Of a DNA stretch of 15,302 bases, positions 1 through 6,615 are shown piece after piece. The stretch is from Candidatus Bathyarchaeota archaeon (GTDB taxonomy: Archaea > Thermoproteota > Bathyarchaeia > Bathyarchaeales > Bathycorpusculaceae). Within the stretch, counting starts at the first letter, position 1. Every line of letters begins with the position of its first letter. The stretch lies in assembly GCA_030627225.1 (NCBI GenBank), contig DAOUSM010000005.1:1-15302 (forward strand). The letters are read 5' to 3'. The notes under the pieces are model-generated. The model did not search any database and was not told the DNA's origin. It saw only the letters and a program-made list of their open reading frames with translations. Made by a program: the position numbers and the translations under genes.

Positions 1-1103
1 AGCAGCTTATCGGCGTTAACCCTCAACCTTTCCAGTAACTGGTCAATTATTTCACGCACATCCACAACATGTTCAACATCAAATCCGAAATCCCTGTACA
101 CTCTTTTACTAAGCTTAACCATCACGTCATACAAAACCTCTAAAAAACCATAATCGTCAACACCAAAGGTTTCAATCTCTTTTAAGGCCCTTCTGACAGA
201 CGTTGACGAAAGCTCATCTGAAAGGATACCAGCCGCATAATAGGGCAGACTGTGGGCCTCGTCGAAAATGCAGTTCACATCCTTAACCTTTATTCCGGCC
301 CTCCCGAAAATGGACTTTCTTACAGAATCAACCAGAATGTAATTGTAGTTACCAACAATTATGTCGGCATACTTTGCAAGAATCTTAGTGATCTCGTATG
401 GGCAGAGGCTTTCATTAACGCTTATCTCGTACACTTCATCCGGAAGCAGAGGCCCGATTTTTTTAATCCTATTAATAAGATTGTAGGCACGCCAACTGGG
501 CTTCCATCCACTGTAAGTTCTCTCATAATACTCACATGTCTTTCCGAAAGTTCCATTCTTCAAATTCTTGCAGTATTGGAGAAAGTCGCGATAGCTTATT
601 TCTCTAAGCCTTGTATCCTCCCGCACATACGGACACATCCCCTTCTTGCTCTTAAAAATAGACGCGACAAAACCAACACCTGAATGCTCCTTAATTCTCT
701 TAAGCTCCCTGCAATAAATTTCAAGCTGGTTTTTGGTTCTTGTTAATGCAACAAGCCTCCCAACAGAATCATCCAACTCTTTAGCCATGAAAAAAGCCGT
801 TAAAACAGAAATGGATTTTCCAGTTCCGCATGGAGATGAAAGCAAACCAATCTTTCCATTCTTAATAACATTAAAAGCGAAGTCTACTGCATCACGCTGA
901 AAAGGGCGAAAACTGGAATAAGGAAAGATCCTTTCAAGAATCCCCGATTTATCCGTTCTCCGAACTTGCCTCAACGGTTGCTTGGTGACATACCTCTTCC
1001 TTAAGAAACTCTCACATTTCCTACAAAAATGATCTTTTTCATAATCCTCGATGGAATAAACAGCGCCACAACGAGGACAAACATACCTCAGTCTTCGAGA
1101 CAA
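1..1103 (-). CDS. XPD/DinG-type iron-sulfur DNA helicase with N-terminal zinc ribbon (3' end outside window)
   Basis: Probable superfamily 2 ATP-dependent 5'-3' DNA helicase of the Rad3/XPD/DinG family; about 367 N-terminal residues are visible and the C-terminal helicase domain lies beyond position 1. In order: a zinc ribbon with C9-x2-C12 and C27-x2-C30; a Q-like FRPFQ motif near 65-69; Walker A SPCGTGKS at 90-97; four cysteines at about 157, 178, 190 and 234 placed like the 4Fe-4S domain of XPD; and the DEAH box (FDEAH) at 280-284. The start is TTG at 1103, because an in-frame TAA lies directly before it and the first in-frame ATG falls after Walker A. A short AGGT lies about 8 nt upstream. 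Family members act in repair or unwinding of DNA; the exact role here is inferred. The zinc ribbon is an addition to the usual XPD layout. Confidence 0.9.
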   Translation of the reverse strand, partial: MSRRLRYVCPRCGAVYSIEDYEKDHFCRKCESFLRKRYVTKQPLRQVRRTDKSGILERIFPYSSFRPFQRDAVDFAFNVIKNGKIGLLSSPCGTGKSISVLTAFFMAKELDDSVGRLVALTRTKNQLEIYCRELKRIKEHSGVGFVASIFKSKKGMCPYVREDTRLREISYRDFLQYCKNLKNGTFGKTCEYYERTYSGWKPSWRAYNLINRIKKIGPLLPDEVYEISVNESLCPYEITKILAKYADIIVGNYNYILVDSVRKSIFGRAGIKVKDVNCIFDEAHSLPYYAAGILSDELSSTSVRRALKEIETFGVDDYGFLEVLYDVMVKLSKRVYRDFGFDVEHVVDVREIIDQLLERLRVNADKL

Positions 1104-1174
1104 TTATCCGAACCTAAATAGGAAATAGAAAAATCCTAATCATAACCTTTTCCAAAGGCTTAACAAAAAACACA

Positions 1175-1597
1175 TCAAAGGCCATGTTTAAGCACACCTT
1201 CAAGCTCGCTAACGTTCTTTAATATCATGTCTGAGTGAACTATAATCCATGGGCTTGGGTTCTCAATTTCGCATATGCAGATGGTTTTCTTGCCTATAAG
1301 CTTGGCATAAAAAAGCTCCATGCATGTTCCAGCCGAAAGCCTCGGTAAATAAGCAATTAGAACATCGCATTTTTCAATGTCCTCCAAGTCTCTTCTTATA
1401 AAGTCAGCTGCTGAAACCTTCGCCCACCAGTTAGGCTCTGTGCCTTTGTATATGACTTTCTCACGTTGCCAAGGATCAACAGGCTCATAACCGCAACGAA
1501 TGCAGATCTGGCGAATAACATCCCTATAAGACTGCTCTGTTTCCACACCTTGAATCGGACCCGAAATGAAAGCTTTCTTCTTCATGACTGAACTCAT
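1175..1597 (-). CDS. Nucleoside 2-deoxyribosyltransferase-like protein
   Basis: A 140-residue Rossmann-like protein resembling the nucleoside 2-deoxyribosyltransferase family, whose members transfer or hydrolyse the deoxyribose-base N-glycosidic bond in nucleotide salvage. Visible marks are the N-terminal strand-loop FISGPIQG (10-17), an acidic segment RRDLEDIEKCDVLIAYLP (68-85), and SAGTCMEL (88-95), where E94 matches the catalytic glutamate of the GTxxE motif. The length fits the family. ATG 1597 is taken as start; a second ATG (1585) gives the more usual MKKKAFISGP opening. A TTTAAG element centred about 24 nt upstream of 1597 suggests a leaderless transcript. The gene is divergent from a transporter 111 bp away. 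The substrate is unknown, and a nucleotide hydrolase role is equally possible. Confidence 0.75.
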   Translation of the reverse strand: MSSVMKKKAFISGPIQGVETEQSYRDVIRQICIRCGYEPVDPWQREKVIYKGTEPNWWAKVSAADFIRRDLEDIEKCDVLIAYLPRLSAGTCMELFYAKLIGKKTICICEIENPSPWIIVHSDMILKNVSELEGVLKHGL

Positions 1598-1708
1598 CGT
1601 TCAAATTTGATTAGAGGCTTAAATCTTCTTCGCTTGAAAGGAAAAGGGTTAAGAGTTTGACCGTATATTTTGGTTTTTCTAAATAAATAATTACGAGGAA
1701 GCTTAACA
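1598..1708. promoter_or_regulatory. Divergent promoter region between the NDT-like and DUF401 genes
   Basis: On minus, TTTAAG (about 1618-1624) sits about 24 nt before ATG 1597, as expected for a leaderless archaeal transcript. On plus, TATATTTT (about 1664-1671) would place a start near 1692, just ahead of a GAGGAA ribosome site at 1695-1700. Read by eye; no mapped transcript ends. Confidence 0.45.
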
Positions 1709-2917
1709 TTGGGATTCGTTGACCCTTTAACAGCACTGGTTGTGTCCTTTTGTTTTCTTGGCATATTGGTGTATAAGCGTGTAAATCTCGGAGTAACTTT
1801 AACTTCCACAGCCTTGCTTCTAGCTTTACTTTCACTTGACTGGCAAGAAATCCCAGCAATAATCTATAAAACATCCGTTGATTTGCGCACTATTTCAGTT
1901 GTGCTTGCAACCTTCGGAATAATGCTGATGAGTCAGCTTTACAAAGAAACAAAACTCATAGATGTATTAAGCGAAAGTTTAAGCAGAATAGTCAACAATT
2001 CGAAACTTGAAGTTAGCATACTTCCAGCAATTATAGGGCTTCTCCCAGTTGCAGGCGGAGCCCTAATGTCAGCGCCGCTTGTAGAAGCCGAAACAGACAA
2101 ACTTGGATTAAAAGCTGATAAGAAAACCTATGTAAACGTTTGGTTTAGGCATACAATTTTTCCGGTTTACCCAGTAAGCCAAGTTCTCATACTCACAGCG
2201 CTTCTTACAGGATTTACAGTAACATCCATCATTATACGCCAAATCCCGGTAGTTATCTCAATGGTTATAGTTGGCTATCTCATTGGTTTATGGAAAACCC
2301 CGAAAGCGGAGGAAACAGAAAACTCTAAAACAAGCCTCGGTTCAGAGCTGAAACGCTTTACTATTACATTCTCACCAATTCTAGCAACAATCGTCGCGGT
2401 TGTCGGTTTTAATGTTGACGTCGCCATAGCGGCGTTCATAGGAGTAGCTGTTCTCATCATAATTGCTAAACCAAACCTCAAAGTTTTCAAAAAACCTTTC
2501 ATGAGCTGGGCGATTTACGGAATTACAATTGCGGCTTACGGTGCATTTTTGCTAAGAAATGTAGCTGAAATAATGGGAATATCTCAAGTTTTCGAAGTAT
2601 TCGTGGCTAATGGAAGCATCGACAATCTTTTATTATTAATAACTATCCCGGCTGTTCTAGCATTTTTCATCGGCTCCCCATTCGGGGCAGTAGCCATAAG
2701 CTACTCAATATTGGAGGGGATAATAAGTTTCACTCCTAAAAGTGCAGCTCTACTTTACATAAGCAGTTATCTTGGATATGTGATTGCACCAACCCACCTC
2801 TGCTTAGTCCTAACCGCTGACTACTTCAAATGCTCCTTAGAAAAACTTTACAAGTACCTTATACCCTCACTAGCGGTTTCCCTTGCAACAGCAATATCAG
2901 TATACATTCTAGCCTAA
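1709..2917 (+). CDS. DUF401-family integral membrane protein, probable transporter
   Basis: A 402-residue, strongly hydrophobic protein with roughly ten membrane segments. It resembles the DUF401 (AF0261-like) family, which belongs to the ion-transporter/antiporter-like superfamily; the substrate is not established. Recognisable family regions are the LPVAGGALMSAPLVEAE stretch (about 112-128), the following NVWFRHTIFPVYPVSQ segment with conserved R and H, and a C-terminal IGSPFGAVAISYSI stretch near 318-331. The start is TTG at 1709, with a GAGGAA ribosome site 8-9 nt upstream, and it gives a normal N-terminal membrane helix. It is followed 16 bp later by a convergent tRNA. Transport function is inferred from topology and family, not from a known substrate site. 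Confidence 0.8.
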   Translation: MGFVDPLTALVVSFCFLGILVYKRVNLGVTLTSTALLLALLSLDWQEIPAIIYKTSVDLRTISVVLATFGIMLMSQLYKETKLIDVLSESLSRIVNNSKLEVSILPAIIGLLPVAGGALMSAPLVEAETDKLGLKADKKTYVNVWFRHTIFPVYPVSQVLILTALLTGFTVTSIIIRQIPVVISMVIVGYLIGLWKTPKAEETENSKTSLGSELKRFTITFSPILATIVAVVGFNVDVAIAAFIGVAVLIIIAKPNLKVFKKPFMSWAIYGITIAAYGAFLLRNVAEIMGISQVFEVFVANGSIDNLLLLITIPAVLAFFIGSPFGAVAISYSILEGIISFTPKSAALLYISSYLGYVIAPTHLCLVLTADYFKCSLEKLYKYLIPSLAVSLATAISVYILA

Positions 2918-2933
2918 AAAGCAAAACAGAATT

Positions 2934-3037
2934 TGGTGCCGAGGGCCGGGTTTGAACCGGCGACAACCCGGTCTTCAGCTTCGCCCTCAAATGAAACCAT
3001 ATGAGTCGGGCGCTCTCCCAGGCTGAGCTACCTCGGC
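2934..3037 (-). tRNA. tRNA-Phe(GAA) with a 27-nt intron, CCA encoded
   Basis: The acceptor stem GCCGAGG/CCTCGGC pairs perfectly, followed by discriminator A and an encoded CCA (2934-2936). The D stem is GCTC/GAGC and the T arm is GCCGG-TTCAAAC-CCGGC. After removing the intron at 2980-3006, the anticodon arm reads CCCGG-CTGAAGA-CCGGG, five perfect pairs with anticodon GAA (2974-2976) in the classic Phe loop. The mature length is 77 nt with CCA. Reading straight through instead suggests a CAT anticodon inside the intron and leaves an A-C mismatch, so software may call Met. The whole body matches the usual archaeal tRNA-Phe. Confidence 0.93.
2980..3006 (-). other. Non-canonical tRNA intron between positions 30 and 31
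   Basis: A 27-nt intron lies in the anticodon stem rather than at the usual 37/38 site. It supports a bulge-helix-bulge for the archaeal splicing endonuclease. The central four pairs are CGCC (positions 25-28 of the tRNA) with GGCG in the intron. The three-nt bulges are CG^A and AA^G, each cut after its second base. An intron helix CTCA/TGAG follows. The outer exon helix is weak, so the motif is relaxed. Confidence 0.85.
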
Positions 3038-3042
3038 TATCA

Positions 3043-3081
3043 ATTCAGAAAAGGCAATAAGTGTTTTTAAGTTTTCTGAAT
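3043..3081 (-). promoter_or_regulatory. tRNA-Phe promoter flanked by a 10-bp inverted repeat
   Basis: Perfect arms ATTCAGAAAA (3043-3052) and TTTTCTGAAT (3072-3081) bracket a TATA-like CTTAAAAAC (minus, about 3062-3071). That box would start transcription near 3040, just before the tRNA 5' end at 3037. Confidence 0.45.
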
Positions 3082-3216
3082 CAATTGCTGGAAAAAGGTG
3101 GGGCGCAAGCTTTTATTCTCTCACCTTATCAAAAAGGAGGAGAAGGGAGAAAGGAGAAGATATAAACTTCCCAACTTGCACCCATGTTGGTTTTTGGTGG
3201 TTGGAATAGAAAAATC

Positions 3217-3237
3217 TTATGAAACATTGTTTCATAA
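3217..3237. repeat. Perfect 9-bp palindrome with a 3-nt centre
   Basis: Arms TTATGAAAC (3217-3225) and GTTTCATAA (3229-3237) surround ATT. The same TTATGAAAC half-site recurs at 3567-3575 with similar A-rich sequence before it. It lies in the gene-poor stretch 3082-3636, which otherwise holds only one possible small ORF. It may be a regulator binding site; nothing shows which gene it would control. Confidence 0.5.
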
Positions 3238-3398
3238 AATCGAATTCAGAATCTTAACTCGAATACGTCAACGCAGAAACATCCCGTAAAAGCAAGGAAA
3301 ATGCTAGTACGCGTAACATTGGGAGATGAAAAGGAAAATTGTCTCCATCGCTTGGGTTAAAGATGTGGAGAACATGACTGTTGAAAATGATTAAACGC

Positions 3399-3524
3399 TT
3401 AAAACGGCAAGCAACGAATAAAGAGATAGCCAATAAAAGCGAATGTCAGAAAGCACAAAAACATTAAAGCATTATTAATTTTCCGTTCCTCTTCCACACC
3501 ATCGCTCTCAAAATCTTCCAACAA
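3399..3524 (-). CDS. Possible small single-pass membrane protein, 41 aa
   Basis: A short open frame with an acidic, soluble N-terminus (DFESDGVEEE near 4-13) followed by one hydrophobic segment of about 20 residues (19-38) and a short tail RCLPF. The composition is that of a real tail-anchored or single-helix protein rather than random sequence. There is no ATG; TTG at 3524 is the assumed start, with TTG 3521 as alternative. A weak GGGT lies just upstream, and a TATA-like ATATTTATT about 60 nt upstream allows a short leader. The frame is open further upstream without a start codon. I do not recognise a family. It is divergent from the downstream tRNA-Val. Confidence is limited by its length and non-ATG start. 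Confidence 0.35.
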   Translation of the reverse strand: MLEDFESDGVEEERKINNALMFLCFLTFAFIGYLFIRCLPF

Positions 3525-3636
3525 GCTTACCCATCTTGTTTTTAAGCACGAATAAGAGAAAGATTTTATGAAACAGAAATAAATATTACAATTTCATAGC
3601 AAAAATTATGAGAGTTAACGACAAAAGTAGAGTAGG

Positions 3637-3710
3637 GGGCCCGTAGTCTAGTTGGTTAGGACGTCGCCCTCACGCGGCGAAGGTCGCCGGTTCAAGTCCG
3701 GCCGGGCCCA
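3637..3710 (+). tRNA. tRNA-Val(CAC), intronless
   Basis: The acceptor stem GGGCCCG/CGGGCCC is followed by discriminator A at 3710 with no encoded CCA. The D arm is GTCT/GGAC with one G-T pair. The anticodon arm TCGCC-CTCACGC-GGCGA gives anticodon CAC. The variable loop is AGGTC and the T arm is GCCGG-TTCAAGT-CCGGC. All stems pair. An AAAATTAT box near 3603-3610 could be its TATA element. CCA would have to be added by tRNA nucleotidyltransferase, unlike the Phe gene. Confidence 0.96.
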
Positions 3711-3794
3711 CTTGTGTGTTATTGTTGAACGTGTACACGAAAAGGTTTATTAAATATTAATATTTGGTATAGGTTGTCGTGTGGCGATTAAGAA

Positions 3795-4148
3795 ATGGAA
3801 AAAAGCTTGAGTTTATCGAAGACGAAGAATGAAAATTATTACTTTAGGGAAAACCAAACGGGTTTTAGATGTAATGAGTGTGGAGGAGCATTTCGGAAAC
3901 CAATTTTAGCAACGGTTTCTTCAGGTGGCTGTGTTCAGAAGTATTATGCATGCCCACGTTGCCTTACCAAAGTAAGCGAAATGGAAGAACGAAAAAGCGA
4001 AGAAACCATCAAGAAAGTTACGGCAGAACTTGAAGAAAGTGTAGAGTGTAAGCACTTTTTGGGATATTTGAAGAAACGTCCGAAAAACACACCGGTTCCC
4101 GAAGAATGCTTAACATGCGACAAAATGATTAAATGCTTACTTCATTAA
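3795..4148 (+). CDS. Small protein with two predicted zinc sites, function unknown
   Basis: A 117-residue soluble protein. The first site is a zinc ribbon, C26-x2-C29 and C53-x2-C56, with ATVSSGG between them. A charged linker (about 62-82) that could be helical leads to a second cysteine cluster at C85, H87, C105, C108 and C114 within a CKHFLGYL...PEECLTC pattern. I associate that C-terminal pattern with small conserved archaeal zinc proteins and with tails of some archaeal regulators, but I cannot name a function. ATG 3795 is the first start in frame. A TATA-like TTTATTAAATATTA (about 3745-3758) lies upstream. The gene is read from its own promoter and lies 92 bp before the rhomboid gene on the same strand. 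A nucleic-acid or protein-binding role is possible, without proof. Confidence 0.8.
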   Translation: MEKSLSLSKTKNENYYFRENQTGFRCNECGGAFRKPILATVSSGGCVQKYYACPRCLTKVSEMEERKSEETIKKVTAELEESVECKHFLGYLKKRPKNTPVPEECLTCDKMIKCLLH

Positions 4149-4240
4149 CGATTTAAATACCTTATTCATTAGATGCTTCTTAGTCATCATTATTTAAAGA
4201 TTAAATACTTGTTAACTTTATCTTTTCAAGGGATTGATGT

Positions 4241-4939
4241 TTGTTTCCAATCAAAGATCTCAATAAGGCTTTAACAACACCACATGTTAACCGCATGTTG
4301 ATACTGGCCAATATTATTGTTTTTCTAGTGATGCTGCTCTCTCAGAGCGGCCTGATAGACACCAGTTTTGCCGAGGACATAGACGAAAAATTCCCAATGA
4401 CACCAGATGATATCATTTGCGGAAAAAACTTTTACACGCTATTCACATCAATGTTTATGCACGCTGGATTTTTCCACCTATTTGGAAATATGCTTTACCT
4501 CTACATTTTTGGAGACAACGTGGAAGACGTTTTTGGGCATGCGAGTTATCTGGTTTTCTACATAGTTTGCGGGTTAGCAGCAAACTTCGCTCACATAATA
4601 AGCATCACAAACCCGAAGCTATATATGACGCCTGTTGTAGGAGCTTCGGGGGCTATTGCAGGAGTGCTTGGTGCATACCTTGTCTTGTACCCTAAAGCCC
4701 GAATTTTAACACTGATTTTTTACGGCTTGCCAATAATAGTGCCCATACCCGCAATAATATTTCTGGGAGTCTGGTTTCTCATGCAATGGTTCCTGGGAAT
4801 GTACGATATACTACTCTTCGAAGGTTCAAGCGGTATTGCTTACTGGGCACACATCGGGGGCTTCATAGCAGGAATGATTTTAGCCTTAATTTTTGGACTG
4901 AAAAGGAAAAGGACCCGAGAAGCACGTTTTCGGTTATAG
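4241..4939 (+). CDS. Rhomboid-family intramembrane serine protease
   Basis: A 232-residue polytopic membrane protein that should cleave transmembrane substrates within the bilayer. The catalytic dyad is visible: S136 in GASGAIAG (134-141) and H204 in WAHIGGFIAG (202-211). The oxyanion-side motif HAGFFHLFGNM (74-84) contains H79 and N83, as in active rhomboids. About six hydrophobic segments are present, starting near residue 18, and the C-terminus is basic. TTG 4241 is chosen because an in-frame TGA lies just upstream (4235-4237), an AAGGGAT ribosome site precedes it, and the FPIKDLN opening is typical of the family. A+T-rich TATA-like boxes occur near 4152-4160 and 4194-4208. Substrates are unknown. 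Confidence 0.93.
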   Translation: MFPIKDLNKALTTPHVNRMLILANIIVFLVMLLSQSGLIDTSFAEDIDEKFPMTPDDIICGKNFYTLFTSMFMHAGFFHLFGNMLYLYIFGDNVEDVFGHASYLVFYIVCGLAANFAHIISITNPKLYMTPVVGASGAIAGVLGAYLVLYPKARILTLIFYGLPIIVPIPAIIFLGVWFLMQWFLGMYDILLFEGSSGIAYWAHIGGFIAGMILALIFGLKRKRTREARFRL

Positions 4940-5125
4940 CTGGATAGGTTGCGGGGTCTGTCCGTCATGAGTTCCTCATCTGCATAAGTTCAGACTGGGA
5001 CGGCTACATCATCCCCCATACTGTAAAAGATTCTCCACTTTTAAATGGATTGCTATTCAAAATGGGATTTTCGAAAGCTGAGTCCCCTTCCTTTGAATTA
5101 GTTTTTGGGCATGTCCTCTGCTGTT

Positions 5126-6084
5126 TCAAGGTACAGTGGCTCGTAGTATCATTGTAGGAGCCCTATTCGTGTTTATGTATGGAACCAGTCTTTTTTCAAT
5201 CTCGAAAAATAATTTAGGGTCTCTTTCCATCGCTTTAATAATCGCTTCGTCACCGTCGAGCAGTAACTTCATTAGCAAACCATCACCCATCACCTGCACT
5301 TCTGTAAAACCACTTTTCTTGAATAGGGTGTACAGTTCTTTGGTTGTGGGCCAGTGGGTTGGGACGCCTTGCCTTATTTCAATGGTCTCTTCTTTAACCT
5401 TTTGAAGAGAGTATTCCCATGCTTTGGAGCCCTTTTCCTGAAACTCAATGTCGCTCGCAACCTTCTTGACGATTTTACCGGTTGGATCTAGGATGTAGGA
5501 GGTGGCCTTGTGATTTCGCTTGGTTGTAAATGCCTCCACAAGGTAAGCGATTTTTCCGTCATGCGTCTTTTGAAAGCTGGTTGAGATTATGGTGCCTGGC
5601 TTCCAATCCGCACGATTGTCCATCTCTAAAACTATAACCCCTTTAGGCTTCATAACCCTCTTCAACTCTTGAACGGTGCTTTTCAGAAGAATCAGAAAGC
5701 AAAATACGTCTCCTCTCGATATTAAGGCCTCAAAACATGAAGCCTTAAAAGGTAAGTATCGTCCGTCGCAAATTAAGAAGCATATCTTTTGGTCTAACCT
5801 CTATTAATTACGTTTTTCTTTGCCACTTTGATCATGTCCCTCACCAAGTCCACACCAATAATCCATTCTGCCTTCCCTTCCTCCGCCAGAAAAAAGGTGG
5901 AGCCACCGGTTCCACAACCAAGATCAAGCACCAGCTTTTTGTCCCTGATATGATCCAAAAAGATAAGGTTGGCTACGCCATACTTCCAAAAATTCGGATT
6001 ATCTGAGTTGCTTATCTTTCTGTCCCATTCTAGACCGTGATATGGAGGAAACCTATCCACTTTTATCATTGATAAAGATCTCAT
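5126..6084 (-). pseudogene. Class I SAM-dependent methyltransferase, interrupted by one frameshift
   Basis: Two adjoining frames together spell one methyltransferase of about 319 residues. The N-terminal frame (6084 to a TAG at 5794-5796) has motif I VLDLGCGTGGS (53-63) and the acidic strand end GVDLVRDMI that binds SAM. The C-terminal frame is open from about 5800 to 5126 and continues with CDGRYLPF, then KRVMKPKGVIVLEM and a substrate-side domain. Joining NRG directly to LDQKICFL restores the fold; the sequence behaves as if one T were missing from a GGTTTAGAC-like site near 5796-5798. ATG 6084 has a GGAG ribosome site, and a TTATATAA box lies at 6136-6143. Either the gene is newly inactivated, the base is a sequencing error, or the ribosome shifts by -1. 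No clear slippery heptamer is seen. The methyl acceptor is unknown. Confidence 0.85.
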
Positions 6085-6135
6085 GCCACTCCACTACCAT
6101 TAATAAAGAGTCCAGCGTAATATCAGCAACGTGTG

Positions 6136-6143
6136 TTATATAA
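6136..6143 (-). promoter_or_regulatory. TATA box of the methyltransferase gene
   Basis: TTATATAA is centred about 55 nt before ATG 6084, which would give a leader of about 28 nt that includes the GGAG ribosome site. The element is palindromic, so it could also serve the other strand, where no gene follows directly. Confidence 0.55.
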
Positions 6144-6294
6144 TTTTGATAACCAAAGATCAGCGGTCTTTTTCTTTGCTGAGAACGAAAATCAGAGATG
6201 TGACACCTATTAACAACGAAATAGGCTAGAAAAGATGAGGATTGCCTATTTGCCTAAAAAGCGAATGAGGAGTAACCTACTAAGCTTTCTAAAG

Positions 6295-6615
6295 CTACTG
6301 TTTTATTTTCTTGTAAAGAGCCCGTATTGTCCCCGAAACTGTTAGGACATGTATGGCTGCTGGTTTATCCCGTATTTTTGTTATGGAGGCTAATGCTGCT
6401 CGAACCATTTCAACCGTTGTATGCATGGTACGTATAACAGCAAGCCCTTTTTCAGCATCATAATCAATCAGTGTCAAGCCAGACCGACTTGCACCGTATT
6501 CTCCATAAAGCTTTAAAACTGCGTTCCAAACAGCGTCCATAAATTCCCTTGAGCTAAATGTTTCATTAGAATCTATTTTTAACGCTAAGTAGCGGCGTCT
6601 CATCCTTTTCAGCAA
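6295..6615 (-). CDS. rnp2: RNase P protein component 2 (Pop5/Rpp14 family)
   Basis: Archaeal RNase P subunit that pairs with Rpp30 and helps the catalytic RNA cleave 5' leaders from pre-tRNA. The 106-residue length is close to the usual size. The MRRRYLALKI opening strand, the FMDAVWNAVLKLYGEYGAS helix (about 25-43) and the AVIRTMHTTVEMVRAALASI segment (about 58-77) are typical of Pop5. It overlaps the rnp3 end by 7 bp, showing translational coupling. TTG 6615 is preferred because a GGGGAGG ribosome site lies six bases before it; ATG 6603 (MRRRY) is an alternative. It is the last gene of the eL15 operon; a T5 run on the minus strand at 6256-6260 could mark termination. Confidence 0.92.
   Translation of the reverse strand: MLKRMRRRYLALKIDSNETFSSREFMDAVWNAVLKLYGEYGASRSGLTLIDYDAEKGLAVIRTMHTTVEMVRAALASITKIRDKPAAIHVLTVSGTIRALYKKIKQ

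Noticed and set aside
252..683. 143-codon plus-strand frame
   Set aside because: It lies antisense inside the helicase gene, whose Walker A, DEAH and cysteine motifs prove the minus strand is the coding one.
2990..3037. Elongator tRNA-Met(CAT) reading of the minus-strand tRNA
   Set aside because: It needs an A-C pair at 31-39 and an intron without a good bulge-helix-bulge, whereas the Phe reading gives perfect stems and junctions.
3098..3289. 63-codon GTG frame between the two tRNA genes
   Set aside because: It has no recognisable pattern, contains the palindrome at 3217-3237, and its low-complexity lysine/glutamate/arginine start comes from a purine-rich stretch.
3326..3394. 22-codon plus-strand frame beginning MKRKIVSIAWVKDVEN
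   Set aside because: It is too short, has no clear promoter, and its end lies 5 bp from the 3' end of the small membrane protein candidate. It cannot be supported from one sequence.
4950..5020. Minus-strand ATGATGT followed after 12 nt by CTGA, like the C and D' boxes of a guide RNA
   Set aside because: The C box has a mismatch, the C' box is poor, no terminal D box is present and no closing stem forms.
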